A stretch of DNA of 64,000 bases from Pararge aegeria (Eukaryota; Arthropoda; Insecta; Lepidoptera; Nymphalidae), in the NCBI RefSeq assembly GCF_905163445.1, contig NC_053201.1, forward strand, positions 13,154,001-13,218,000, written 5' to 3'. The notes beneath the pieces are model-generated. The model saw only the letters and a list, made by a program, of their open reading frames with translations. It was not told the DNA's origin and ran no database searches. Below are positions 11,985 through 23,178 of the stretch, one piece after another. Numbering within the stretch: the stretch's first letter is position 1; each line of letters starts with the position of its first letter. A program made the translations under genes and the position numbers.

Positions 11985-12511
11985 TACAACGTGTAACTGA
12001 AAACCGAAATACAGGCTTTAGATGTACATTATGTACTGTTTCAGGGACTTATCTGTGAAACCGAAAACGTAATGGTTTTTGTGTAAACCACTGCCATAGT
12101 TTTTACTGAAAGAGATCAGATACAGCCTTAAGATCATTTCCATAATTAAAATCATGTCACTCCTGCAGTGGCGTGCACTTCATTCATGCAGAAAAAGCAC
12201 TGCAAACCCTAAAAATTTTCTATTACTCATAAACGGGAAGGATTTTTCCATTCTATGCCATTTTCCTTCTTTATGCATACCCAGTTTAAAAACCATGTGC
12301 ACGCCACTGCACTCCTGTCATTTTATTAGGTACTATGCGCGCGTCGGTCGTTGTACTTCAATGTCATAAGTAAACAATTAGAATATTTTGAACTCGTTTG
12401 TACGCAAAAATAAGTATGATTCTTTTGATTTAATATTTTTACCGGGCGATTCCTTATGAAGTATACTTATGCAGCCTTCAACATTATTTCGTAATTCGGT
12501 TACACGTTGTA
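11985..12511 (-). mobile_element. TIR element, TACAACGTGTAACCGAA family (copy with nested MITE)
   Basis: Ends TACAACGTGTAAC and its complement. The interior matches copies at 36546-36900 and 41161-41559 in inverse orientation. It is enlarged by the MITE inserted at 12166-12309. Confidence 0.65.
12166..12309. mobile_element. hAT-type MITE (CAGTGGCGTGCA family), nested copy
   Basis: 144 bp with ends CAGTGGCGTGCAC and GTGCACGCCACTG. Flanked by the 8-bp duplication CACTCCTG (12158-12165, 12310-12317). It is inserted inside the TACAACGTGTAAC-family element that spans 11985-12511. Confidence 0.85.
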
Positions 12512-13629
12512 TAACTTACTGCTAAAAACAGTTAAGAATAGACTAACAGTGTATCCATAAACATACCCGTCACCCTCGTGGATATGTCACTCACACGATG
12601 CAGGAAAACCTTCAAACCGGTTTTTGGTAGCCCAGGTATCGGAATCGTTTGAGGTTTCGTTTTAGTTCGTTTAACCAGTTATATTGAGACCACGTTTCTT
12701 TCGCTCAATTAAGAGAAATTAGCTGGTTTATCGAACGAAAATTCAGCCACTTTTAACTTGTCTCTCCGTACCCTCGCGATTCATTCAAGTTAATACCGAT
12801 AGTCGCTCAAGGTTCTTTTGTATTACATTCCTTATTAAGCGTTCAATCCACTAAAGCAAATAACAATATTTTTTACCAACAATTACCGGAAAAATTAAAA
12901 CCGTTTCCGAGCCCTGGGTGAAATATCTTACTCAGATACCCACATGATAGACATTTTCCTTTCTGAATTTGTTATTACACTCACAGAAATGCTTTGAGGG
13001 TCTTATTACACTCACAAGATCGAGATGTGTATGTGTGCTATGGGTAAACACATAGATTTCAATCGAAGATATTATCTGGCACTATGATATAAACCGACGA
13101 ATTACTTCGTTCAATTTATGTGTAAATTAGTAGATTCGCGTTCTCAGTACAACCGCGTCCTGTCCACATATATCGCTAACTGCGAATACGCGAGTAAACT
13201 CAACCATTTATCACACAGGTGAGTTTACACTCATTTCACCGGAATCTATGGGCTTCACATTTATGAATACATTTAATCTAACAAGGGCCCCGGTAATATA
13301 TAGCATTTTAATCTCAATGCTCACAATAATGTTACTTTTATATCTTTCAAAAAAGCATTGTCATTGTGTAATATATAACCGGGGCAGAGTTACAAAGATA
13401 ATTTTTAACATAAAAAATATATAATAATTAGTATTTGGTTTCGAGACAAACAATTATCACCGACATCGTTTTATTTTAATTTCGCAAATCCCAATTGAAA
13501 AAAAAAAACAACGGAGACAGTCCAAAAATGTACGGAGAGGGTGCTGCTCATGACATAGACACGACAAGTTTTTTATTTAATAATTAATATTTATATCGAA
13601 TATGTCGCTAACTATTGGCCTCAGAACAA
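12512..13629. other. Intergenic, no gene recognised
   Basis: AT-rich, no recognised repeat or coding frame. Confidence 0.35.
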
Positions 13630-13915
13630 GGCTTAGTCACTCAGCGGGCGGTGGAGAGAGCTATGCTCAAAATAACTCTACGTTATCAAATCAGAAATGA
13701 GGAGATCCGTAGAAGAACCAGAGTTACCGAGACATGGCTCAACGAGTCGCGAAGCTAAAGTGGCAACGGGCGGGTCACAAAGCTCGGAAAAATGATGAAC
13801 GTTGGGGCCCCAAGGTGCTGCCCCGTACTTGTAAACTGAGCATTGTAGACCGCCAACGAGGTGGGCCGACGACAGAAAGCGCGTCACAGGGAGCACACGT
13901 CACAAAACCGTGGAT
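13630..13915 (+). mobile_element. RTE-like reverse transcriptase C-terminal fragment
   Basis: The translation includes MAQRVAKLKWQRAGHKARKN, then DERWGPKVL, a signature of a common lepidopteran RTE-like element. A frameshift separates it from the upstream SLRNEEIRRRTRVTD-like part. Related fragments lie at 23441-23590, 28020-28384 and 32930-33220 on the other strand. Confidence 0.7.
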
Positions 13916-16729
13916 TTTTTTTATTTATTTTTTCTATTGTTATTCTGCAATCAGTCCTTGACTATGAGCAGATGTGTTCATAGATATTTTAATTGTTTCA
14001 TGATAATTTCCCATTGGAAATTGTCATATTGAGGAAAGACTGGTTTAGCATTTATTTAGGTCTAGATTTTTTTTCTTTTTAGCCGGCTGAGTTGAGTTGA
14101 ACTGCCAGCTGGTTGGGATGGTGCCTAAGTCCATAAACCAAGGGGAGTTCGTTATTTGTTTGAGAATAAGAGTCTTCAGCTCTTTGGATTATTTTGATGT
14201 TGGAATCGCAGGCGGAGCCCCAGAGCTGTAATCCGTATGTCCATATAAAACCGTGGTATTTGGAAACTCCCTACCAAAGACAGTCCAGCAGTGAACGTCT
14301 AAGGGTTGATATGATGATTATAATGACGGTGATGACAACCAGAATTCCAATGATATTTGTGTATGTTATGATGTGTGGTTTAAACTTATATACGCTAAAA
14401 ATTCTGTGCTGTATTGAAAACCCCGTTGAAATAATAGATACTTGATGAAAATTTACTTGCAACGTTTATACATACATAGATACAAATATAAAATGGAAAC
14501 TCTGTAATATGTTCTACGTTATACATATATACACTCAATAACTACGTAAAAAATGGACTGTCTCCTAATAAATCTAAATATCAGACACAACTCGTTAACT
14601 AAATACGTAAGTTATTTGTTAAGTTTAAGCTTCAGTATAAAATGTGTTGTGCGCGTTTACCATACCCGCTACATTTTGTGCTTTGTTTAAGCTTAACGCA
14701 TAATTTCAGCAAGAATTCATCGTATGATATGCGATCAGTTTTAACAAAAATTAAAAAAAAACACCTAAAAAAATAAATAATAATTTATACTGCTTATTAA
14801 CTACTTAGTGCGTACAAATAATACATAGTGACTGCTCATTGTAAAGCCAAAGATGGCACATATACCACTTTATTAATAAACTTGGTGTAGCGTTAGTGCA
14901 GTTCTGCAGTGTTTTGTCAAGTTCTGACATTTGTAAGGTGGTGTCAGCTGAAGTGTAACTAATCCGTCGTTGCACCACGCTTATTAGAAGGATAGAAATA
15001 CTTGGCATGTTTAAGTCATGCTGTTTTCACAAAATAAAAATAAATGCTATGTATGTGTACTTTGAATTTCAATAAATAGAAAAATAGACGCATTCAAATT
15101 AGAGGCTCTTAAAGGCTCGCGTACAAAGGTGGGCCTTATTGTATTGCATAACTCCCTTATCGCACACCACACACCTTTCTTTACTGACTTATTTACTCTG
15201 TGGTCTTATACGGTGGGAAACTATGGCTCGAAGCAGTTTGACAATAGACTTAAGATTGTTTTTTTTTATTCCACAAGTTAGCCCAAGGTAAGTGATGATG
15301 CAGTCTGAGATGGTACTGGTTACCACCACGCTAAATAGCTCGGGGTACGTGTTGTTCGGTAATTAGCCACGGCCAAAGCCTCCTACAAGACCAGAAAAAA
15401 ACCCAAATTGCCCCTATGCTAGCTGGGTAAGTAAAAAAAACAATTAGGGGTATGGATTTCAAATCTAGCATACACCTTTCAAGCTATCACACTTACATCA
15501 TAGATTCATCGCACACCATCCGGTGGTATTCAATCAAGCGTGTAATAATCTTAATGATTGGAGAATGTGACCCAACAACACATGTCTTTAATTTTTTTAC
15601 ATTTGGTTATAATATTTAGTAATGTTGGATTAAATAGGTGCCCAGGTCACTTTCACACAAATTCAATAAAATTAATTAACTGATTGAAACTGGATCATAT
15701 TTGCGCAACGCAGACGCCAAAAAAACATTAACAACTTCTAAATTCGAATGACAGATTTTTACAAATATCCAGTAATTTCTGCCCTAACTTGACCTATTAA
15801 GACACCTGACGTTGTCAGGTGTCATTGTCTGTCTATGTTAAGCCAGAAGAAGAAAGAAAGTCATTTCAATTTGACCTTTCACCTATTTTTAAATCCATTA
15901 TCTCATAAGAATCTAAGTAGAGAGAGCATCCGCTATTTTCGGAGGCTTTACACCCAAACATGATCGATGTTGCATCGACGGTTTGACCAACATCGCAACA
16001 TTGTAAAGAATAGACCACATGTTGCACACTCGTCGTACACTTCTAACCACCTAACCCGCGTCACACGTACACAAACCGTTGCCAATTCTGCGGCGTGGCG
16101 TTGAACTATGTGCCGTAACTAAAGTTCAAAATTTGCTCGCACGCAATCGAGGAGTCGTTATCGAGTGTGGAAATACTTGAGCATCGGAGTAAACTGGATC
16201 TTATTTGAATTGTGTTAAAGCTCAAATTTGCCTAAAATTCTTTAGCTCGGGCTTTTGCCGGAACGTATGTAAAACATAAATGAGAAGTATGGATTTTCTC
16301 CTCTAAATCGTAGTGACATTAGGTCCATTTTACTTTTACGATACAGAGCAAATCATGTACTAAAGCTATTTGCGTAGTAGGAGTGATAGTCGATTCCAAG
16401 ACTGATTGAAGACGGGTTGGACTTGGGGTCGGACAGACAACTCGATGACGGTTTATGTTGAGTCGTTCAATGAGCGATGAAGATTAGGCCGGTAGTAATT
16501 AACGATCTGTCATTCGAATATGAAGTTTAACTTTTTTTTTATGTATATCACACAATTTACCATGCTACTGACAGAAAATGGCAAGTAATAATCTGTGATT
16601 CAATTTTGAAGTTCTTTGAAAAAACTGACTAAGACATTATTGATGTGGACCTAAGAAAAATCACCTAATAAATGAAAAATACATTAAAGACTGTAAATTA
16701 TAAGTGTTAGCACTGACCTCTTTTAATAT
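13916..16729. other. Intergenic, repeats only
   Basis: Includes a segment at 14880-14975 similar to 25365-25470 (GTGTTTTGTCA, GTCAGCTGAAGT), a repeat copy at 15270-15410 and a 10-bp palindrome (GACACCTGAC) at 15801-15823. Confidence 0.4.
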
Positions 16730-16918
16730 CACTGTACTGGCTGCAGTCACTTTGTTTTTGCCTTCAATATATTGACGCCATTTTGGCGCTGTAACACGAG
16801 TGTAAAAGGAACTAAAATTTGTAAAAACACTATATTTCTAGTTCCGAAGACAATCAAAAGTCATAGCTGGCACTTCAAAGTTTAAGCTGTCATTAGTATA
16901 CGGTCAGCCAGTCCAGTG
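16730..16918. mobile_element. TIR repeat with CACTG-ACTGGCTG ends, copy 1
   Basis: Ends CACTGTACTGGCTG and CAGCCAGTCCAGTG match 13 of 14. The interior has TTGACGCCATTTTGGCG, shared with copies at 30410 and 40029. No TSD evident. Confidence 0.55.
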
Positions 16919-17012
16919 TTCACATTAGAGATCAGTCAATGTAAGTGATGATCTGTCATTCGAATTTGACGTTTAATTTTTTTTTTTATTACAAAGCTCA
17001 CCGCACGCTCCT

Positions 17013-19242
17013 TTACAATATGGTGCACTTTTTCTTCTTGTTCCTGTTTTCCGACTTGATGTGGATCCTCTCAGTTTCCTGGAACCGACGCACTTGTCGA
17101 ACGAGCTCGTGGAAGGCCTGGTCGACGTTCATTCGCGCTTTCGCACTGCACTCAATGTATGGTATCTTTAACTGGCGGGAAAGTGCTTGGGCTTCGTCCA
17201 GTGTTACCTGTTAAAAAAAATGAAAATTAAGCTTCATTTGCTGTACTCCGAAAAGGTATCTGTATGGTGTAATTTTTATTTCCACACTATACAGATCTTC
17301 GGCAATGCTTATGTTCGTCCTTCCATTCGTTCTTACTGCAATGTACACATTTTTAATGGAATGAATACTCTACTTTATATCTCAGGAAAACAAACAGCTT
17401 GAAATGGATTATTGAAAAATCTGGCAATAGCTAGTGATGTTAAAAATAGAGGGACATAGATAAGAAGATTCTTAAAGAAGAGCAATTTGAAAATCCCCTA
17501 AAAATTTCGGAACATATACATTTTAAATTCATTTTTACGATTCAAATGTACCTGAAAGAAAATTAGGGATGTAAATTGTATATAATATATGAAATGATAG
17601 TTTTCATTTCCTTTCCACTATCATCTTTCACAAAATTGATTATATATAATATAATTTTTCATTGTAAAATTATGTTGTAAAAGAGGAATCTGCTGAGTTT
17701 CATGCCAGTTCTACTCGCTGGAATCTGCCTTCTGAACTGGTGGTAGAGACAATACAAATAGACTGATTTGACATTTCAAAAGTGCTTATAAACTGGGCTT
17801 ACTTGAAATAAATGAATTTTGAACTATTTTTTTTTAATTTTATCTTCATTCATTAATCAGTGATTTAAGAATAGAACTTACCAGTCTCTGGTGTTCCAAG
17901 TCCGCCTTGTTCCCAACCATTAGCATGGGGAACTCGTCCCGGTCCTTTACACGCAGGATCTGCTTGTGGAACTTGAACAGCTCCTCAAAGCTGGCGTGGT
18001 CTGCCACTGAGAATATCAGCAGGAACCCTTCGCCTGAGCGCATGTACTGCTCCCTCATCGCGCTGAACTCTTCTTGACCGGCTGTGTCCAGGACTGGTGT
18101 AAAAGCAAAGTGATAAAAAGATTAATGTTATAGTAGTATTTGTAAAGTAAAAAAAATAATAATTAATAACTGGATATATTCAATTCATAGTTGCCAAGGT
18201 ATTTCCATGTTGTTTCAGATCCAAGAAATTTTTAATGGGTAATCATGATGAGACTTGGTAACAAAACAGTGTAAGATAATAACAAATATGGCTTACTGTC
18301 CAATTTTGCGGGAATGTCATCAATGACACACTGCTTTGTGTAGCTGTCTTCAATGGTGGGGTCATAGTCGGTCACAAAATAACTCTGAAATGCAAAAATT
18401 ATACCAGATATCAAGTCATTGGCAAGACAATTTGCTCCTGTGGCCTTACTACTACTCAGTGAGTACCATACAGTGTGTGCACTAAGCGGGCATATGATAT
18501 ACAATGGTTGAATAATGAATAGAAATTTGTTGAAGTTTATCTAATCTAATGACTTTAAAGAAAGAGTTATAAAGAAAAGGGAATATTTATTATATTTATT
18601 AAATAAGTATTTTTGGTGACTTGTGCAGCACAGAATTTAAATCCTTTTACTACAAATCACATTAATGTACATTTTGACCGGTAAGTTCAGAGTTTGTTTT
18701 TGGGATATTACAGGTAGCTGCACTAATATTTTTATAAGCATTGTGTACAAAACAGTACACTACTATTACAGATTGTAGATTACAGTAATAAAATGAAATA
18801 GAGTACAATAAAATATAAATAATGGTTTTGTTGGCAACTTATGGTATGCAACTTTTCTACAACACCCATTGGTTGATCATGATGGTAAAAAGGTGTTTTA
18901 GGAGCTGATGACACCAGTGGGCGTAATTTAACGTTAGGCCTTGACATGATAGCGATTCTACAAACACTATTTATAAATATGACTTTAATCTACATTTCGT
19001 ATGCAAGTATATGTTAGAAACAAAAACATGTGTCAACTATTATAAGCTTTGTATTATATATTGAAAAGTGGAGATAAGCCCAGAATAGAATAACATGCGT
19101 CCCGTAGGCGTTACTCTAGCCAAATAGGGCGAAATACCTGTATAAATTGGATTGTGATAGCGCTTTTCCCAACTCCACCTCCGCCGACAACTACTAGCTT
19201 GTACGTTTGTGCCTGACTCGGTCTATCCCCGGGCCGCGACAT
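17013..19242 (-). CDS. Ras64B: R-Ras-type small GTPase (Ras64B/Ras2 orthologue), four exons, complete
   Basis: Membrane-bound GTP switch of the R-Ras/TC21 group. Exons in transcript order: 19242-19138, 18384-18297, 18093-17882, 17207-17013. All boundaries are GT-AG and in phase, giving 600 nt (199 aa plus TAA). Visible motifs: P-loop GGGGVGKS (residues 20-27), switch I YDPTIEDS (about 42-49), switch II DTAGQEE (67-73), NKAD (126-129), CSAK (155-158), a polybasic tail with KKKK, and the C-terminal CAAX box CTIL, where the final Leu predicts geranylgeranylation. The four Gly in the P-loop and SYFVTDYDPTIEDSYTK separate R-Ras from Ras85D and M-Ras types. It is divergent to cyclin H. Intron 3 is largely repeat-derived, with one repeat abutting the exon 4 acceptor tract. 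Confidence 0.93.
17221..17330 (+). repeat. Interspersed repeat copy beside the Ras64B exon 4 acceptor
   Basis: AAATTAAGCTTCATTTGCTG, ATCTGTATGGTGTAATTTT and CAGATCTTCGGCAATG match the 4416 family. Only a T/A tract of about 13 bp separates it from the start of exon 4 at 17207. Confidence 0.55.
17681..17825 (+). mobile_element. LINE 3' UTR fragment in Ras64B intron 3
   Basis: Same family tail (CTGCTGAGTTTC, TTTCAAAAGTGCTTATAAA, GAAATAAATGAATTT), antisense to Ras64B. Confidence 0.65.
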
Positions 19243-20068
19243 TTTCCTTAAACTGATTTATTAATATTACTAAATAAACAAGTAATTGCAAAAAAAATAT
19301 TTTCTAAAATCTGAATGAGTGACGGTCACGGATGATTCAATTGTTACGTTTGTTTTCACGCAGAAATTTCATTGCATAAAAACATGTTTTGCTTATGTCT
19401 TGTACCAACCAACTGATTAAAGTTGTGGCATAGGCAATGTGGCAATGGCGTGAATTGGAACGTCGCTGTCAGTTGCAGCCACAGAGTATCGAACCATTTC
19501 TTTCTAATATTTTTTTTAATTTGTCGGAAATCTGTAAATATGCGAATTTTTTTTTCATCTTTCATGTCTTTCATCAAAACTTTTGTAAAAGTAGTTTCCC
19601 AAAATTACTTTGACAAAAAAAACAATTAATTTTTGAACCTTACATAGAATGCAAAGAGATTGCTTGTACACGGTGATACAAGACCTTTAACAAAATATAC
19701 GAACAAGGTTATTGGCAACGCGGATAGGATTGTAAAGATACAATCTACATACACATACAATACAATACAATCTAATGTAGTTTTTACTGTCAAATGTCAA
19801 TCAACTCAACTTTAGATAACATAAAAAGTTTTAATAATTTATCTCAAGTCCTACTTGAAGCTCTCTGTTTAGACCTGCGCTAGTTACAAGCACCAAGTAT
19901 AAGCACCTTAAATGACAAAAAACAAAATTGTAAATTCGAAAACAGAAATGTCAAACTTAACGTAAACGGCTGGCGAGTGGCGGGCGCTCTAAAAAAATTA
20001 ATTTTTAGTTATTTTGAAAGCTTTTAAGCTATTTATTTACACCATCAGTGCTCTTTATCACCTCCATC
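19243..20068. promoter_or_regulatory. Shared intergenic region between divergent Ras64B and CycH
   Basis: These 826 bp separate the two start codons and must hold both 5' UTRs and promoters. I see no TATA box well placed for either gene, which would suit dispersed housekeeping-type promoters. A short CA/TA-rich run (ACATACACATACAATACAAT) lies near 19750. The assignment as a bidirectional promoter is inferred from geometry only. Confidence 0.4.
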
Positions 20069-21043
20069 ATGTTCTCAACAAGCAGCCAAAGGAAGTTCTG
20101 GACTTTCAGCGATGAAACTGAACTTGCTCGTCAGAGAGAAAAACAGAATTTGGAATTCATAGCAAAACATGGGCAACATATCGACGAATACCAACGGTAC
20201 AACTTTTTCTTGTCACCGGAGGAAGAGAGACTGTTGTTAAAACAATACGAGCTGCACTTGAAAGAGTTTTGTAAAAGATTCGCGCCTCCAATGCCGAAAG
20301 GAGTTGTCGGTACTGCATTTCATTACTTTAAAAGGTTCTATTTATATAATTCAACGATGGATTACCACCCTAAAGAAATTTTAGCTACTTGCGTATATTT
20401 GGCTTGCAAAGTTGAAGAATTTAATGTGTCCATATGCCAGTTCGTCGCTAACATTAAAGGTGACAGAGAGAAGGCGTCGGATATAATTTTAAACAATGAA
20501 TTACTCTTAATGCAGCAGTTAAACTATCATCTGACAATTCATAACCCTTTTCGTCCGGTCGAAGGGTTTTTAATTGATATAAAAACTAGGTGTTCCCTTG
20601 CAAATCCGGAACGCTTACGTAGTGGTATTGACGAGTTCTTGGAAAAGGTTTTTTTGACTGATGGTTGCTTACTCTATGCACCATCTCAGATTGCATTGGC
20701 AGCTGTGCTACATGCAGCAAGTAAAGAACAAGAAAACTTAGATAGTTATGTCACTGACATGTTATTTCATGATGCTGGTTCAGATAAACTAGCTATACTT
20801 ATAGAGGCTGTACGTAAGATAAGATCCATGGTGAAAATGGTAGAAAGCCCTCCCAGAGAGAGGGTTAGGATCATAGAGAAGAAACTTGACCGGTGTAGAA
20901 ACCAAGAAAACAACCCTGACAGTGAGATTTACAAGCGGCGGATGCGAGAAGCCATTGATGAGGATGACATACCCCAGGGTTCAAGTAGAATGTCACTCGA
21001 CACTAGTGGTATTTCACAAGTACTCTCACCGTCAGCTTCATAA
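20069..21043 (+). CDS. CycH: Cyclin H, CDK7 partner in CAK/TFIIH, single exon
   Basis: Regulatory cyclin of the CDK-activating kinase (CDK7-cyclin H-MAT1), which also acts in TFIIH to phosphorylate the RNA polymerase II tail. The ORF is 324 aa from the ATG at 20069. The open frame extends 21 bp further upstream only to a GTG, so the ATG is the proper start. The N-terminus MFSTSSQRKFWTFSDE matches the cyclin H N-terminal signature (SSQ-R-WTF). The first cyclin box contains PKGVVGTAFHYFKRFYL and YHPKEILATCVYLACKVEEF. The second contains HNPFRPVEGFLIDIKTR and YAPSQIALAAVLHAA. The tail is charged and acidic. No intron is seen within the coding region. Length is close to the usual 320-330 aa. An AATAAA follows at 21430. 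Confidence 0.93.
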   Translation: MFSTSSQRKFWTFSDETELARQREKQNLEFIAKHGQHIDEYQRYNFFLSPEEERLLLKQYELHLKEFCKRFAPPMPKGVVGTAFHYFKRFYLYNSTMDYHPKEILATCVYLACKVEEFNVSICQFVANIKGDREKASDIILNNELLLMQQLNYHLTIHNPFRPVEGFLIDIKTRCSLANPERLRSGIDEFLEKVFLTDGCLLYAPSQIALAAVLHAASKEQENLDSYVTDMLFHDAGSDKLAILIEAVRKIRSMVKMVESPPRERVRIIEKKLDRCRNQENNPDSEIYKRRMREAIDEDDIPQGSSRMSLDTSGISQVLSPSAS

Positions 21044-21429
21044 AATAATGAATAATGTACATAGTTTCATACATGTATTCACAGACATTACTTCAAATTG
21101 TATTTAATTTAGTAACTTTCTGACAAGTCGAGAACTCAACATCTTCATTTCATAACTCATCATTTGACAGAGCTGGTTCTCAAATTATCTATGGAGATGA
21201 AGGTGATGAGATAATTGTATAAGAGTATAGATTATTTTATCTATATTGTTTAACAGCTTTTTACAACTAAATAATTTGTTATTTAAATTAATTCATTTAT
21301 TTATCAATCACATGTGGTCAGTATTGCTTTTTGTTGATAAATGAATGAATGGATAAGTGAAATGTTGCTCTAAGAATTCATGATGATTTTGTAAATATAA
21401 GTTTTTGACTAATATAAAGAAAGACATGA

Positions 21430-21435
21430 AATAAA
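21430..21435 (+). promoter_or_regulatory. Candidate poly(A) signal of CycH
   Basis: AATAAA about 390 bp after the CycH stop, in AT-rich sequence without other coding signal. Confidence 0.4.
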
Positions 21436-21744
21436 CTAAGAATTGGACATATTTTTGTGTTTAGTTATTTTTTCTTTAACATACTTTACTTTTGGAAGAG
21501 ATTTTGCATAATAAATATACTGCACAAAGGTGGGATATATTTCATGGGAATTTTTGAATCAAGTATTAGTAAATTCTGTGTGAGGCGAATTCTAGTCACC
21601 CGGGAAAGAAAAGGAATATTTTTTTTGTGCAGATGGCTAAAATTGACCTACACACAAAAATGCACAAACTGAAATAATGCAGAGGATGCGGTGGTTGTGA
21701 ATTGGTGTGAAGTTGTGTACCTTATTAGAGGATGGTAATCCTAC

Positions 21745-21951
21745 TATCCTACTAATATTAAAAATTTGAAAGTGTGGATGTTTGTTACTCAATCACGGAA
21801 AAATGGCTGAACAGATTTGGATGAAATTTGGCATGCATGTAGCCATTGACATGGAAAAGAACATAGGCTACCTTTTATCCCGGGAAATAAGAGCGGTTTT
21901 TGCGGGAATACCTTAACCACGCAAACAAAGTCGTGGGTATCAGCTAGTAAA
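21745..21951 (+). mobile_element. Helitron-like nonautonomous repeat
   Basis: Contains CCTACTAATATTA, TTGGATGAAATTTGG, AGGCTACCTTTTATCCCGGG and ends GTGGGTATCAGCTAGTAA, the CTAGT end seen in a common lepidopteran Helitron-like family. Related short fragment near 6540-6650 in inverse orientation. Confidence 0.5.
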
Positions 21952-22479
21952 TAATAAGATTCATCTCTAAATTATAATACAAAAAATAATATTTTTACAC
22001 AATAAATAAAATAAATAAATGCATATCATATTTAGTTTTTGATTGAATAATATTTTTCCATTTCACAACCACATTTCATGTAGGTACATGTATACAAACG
22101 TCACTTTTTCATACAATAAATAAACAAAAGTGACGTTTGACAGCAGTGATTGCAAGATTTACGCCTGTCGCAAGCCTGTCGCGAGATACGTAATCACCCT
22201 GCCGTGCTCTGTTGTGGGCCGGTAATGGGTTGATGTGATGATGACGATCTGGATTATTACTTACCACCAGGTAAGATAGCACTAGACTAGAGGGATAACT
22301 TGTAGAGAAATAAAAAATACCCAATGCGTTTCTCGTGGCACTCGTCTCCAAGAACCTGCATTGCTATTTTTATATAAATGCGCAGTAGCTGTTAATTTTA
22401 TAGGACCTAGTAAAGCTTTTTCTGACGGAGCTCATCCGGGGAAGTACGGCGCCATGTTTATTTTAATAAATAATAATAA

Positions 22480-22725
22480 ATAAATACACTACGACAATAC
22501 ACAAATCGCCATCTAGCCCTAAAGTAAGCTTAACTTGTGTTATGGGTGCTAAGCTGACTTTTTTTTTTATGAATAATATACATAAATACTTATAAAATAC
22601 ATATAAACACAGCTACTGAAAAACATTCCTGTTCAACACACAAACATTTACCAGTGGTGGGAATCGAACCCACGGCATTTGACTCAGAAAGCAGAGTCGC
22701 TGCCCACTGCGCCAATCGGCCGTCA
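22480..22725 (-). mobile_element. tRNA-derived SINE, copy 3 (inverted)
   Basis: The minus strand reads GGCGCAGTGGGCAGCGAC and GGGTTCGATTCCC, followed by the same body. The tail lies toward 22480. Confidence 0.78.
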
Positions 22726-22756
22726 ATGCAGAAACGTCGTCGTCGGGACGTAAAGC

Positions 22757-22857
22757 AGAAAGATGGCATACAATGGAAAAATAGTCCTCCTATTCGAGTA
22801 ATTTAAAAGTTTTAGGGTATGCAGTGCTTTTGTGCATGTATGAAGTGCACGCCGCTG
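22757..22857 (-). mobile_element. Truncated hAT-type MITE (CAGTGGCGTGCA family)
   Basis: One end (CAGCGGCGTGCACTTCATAC on the minus strand) and the interior match the 144-bp copies. The other terminus is missing. Adjacent to a SINE. Distal boundary approximate. Confidence 0.6.
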
Positions 22858-23178
22858 CCTGCGAAGTGTTGCTCTATTTATAAGCGATGTTTTTCTACTT
22901 ATATCAGGTTGGCAATGCACTTGGTCCCTCTTCTGATAGTTGTTAGATACTAACTTTTTTAAAGTCCGTTAAAAGGATCACCAAGAAACAAAAAGTAAAA
23001 TTATTCAAAAATATTTATTCGTGCTTATCCTATAACTTCGATACAGTTTTTCATAATGATTAGGTAAATATAATAACAATTAAAATATACATGTGCGAAA
23101 TAAAAATTGGGTGATATGATCGGTGACATCTGCCGTCGTCTTTTTGTTTCGGGATGATATGCCTCTGGGATGACAGTT

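Noticed and set aside
20048..20068. Extended cyclin H start seven codons upstream
   Set aside because: The extension begins at GTG. The ATG at 20069 gives the family N-terminus directly, so the extension is 5' UTR.
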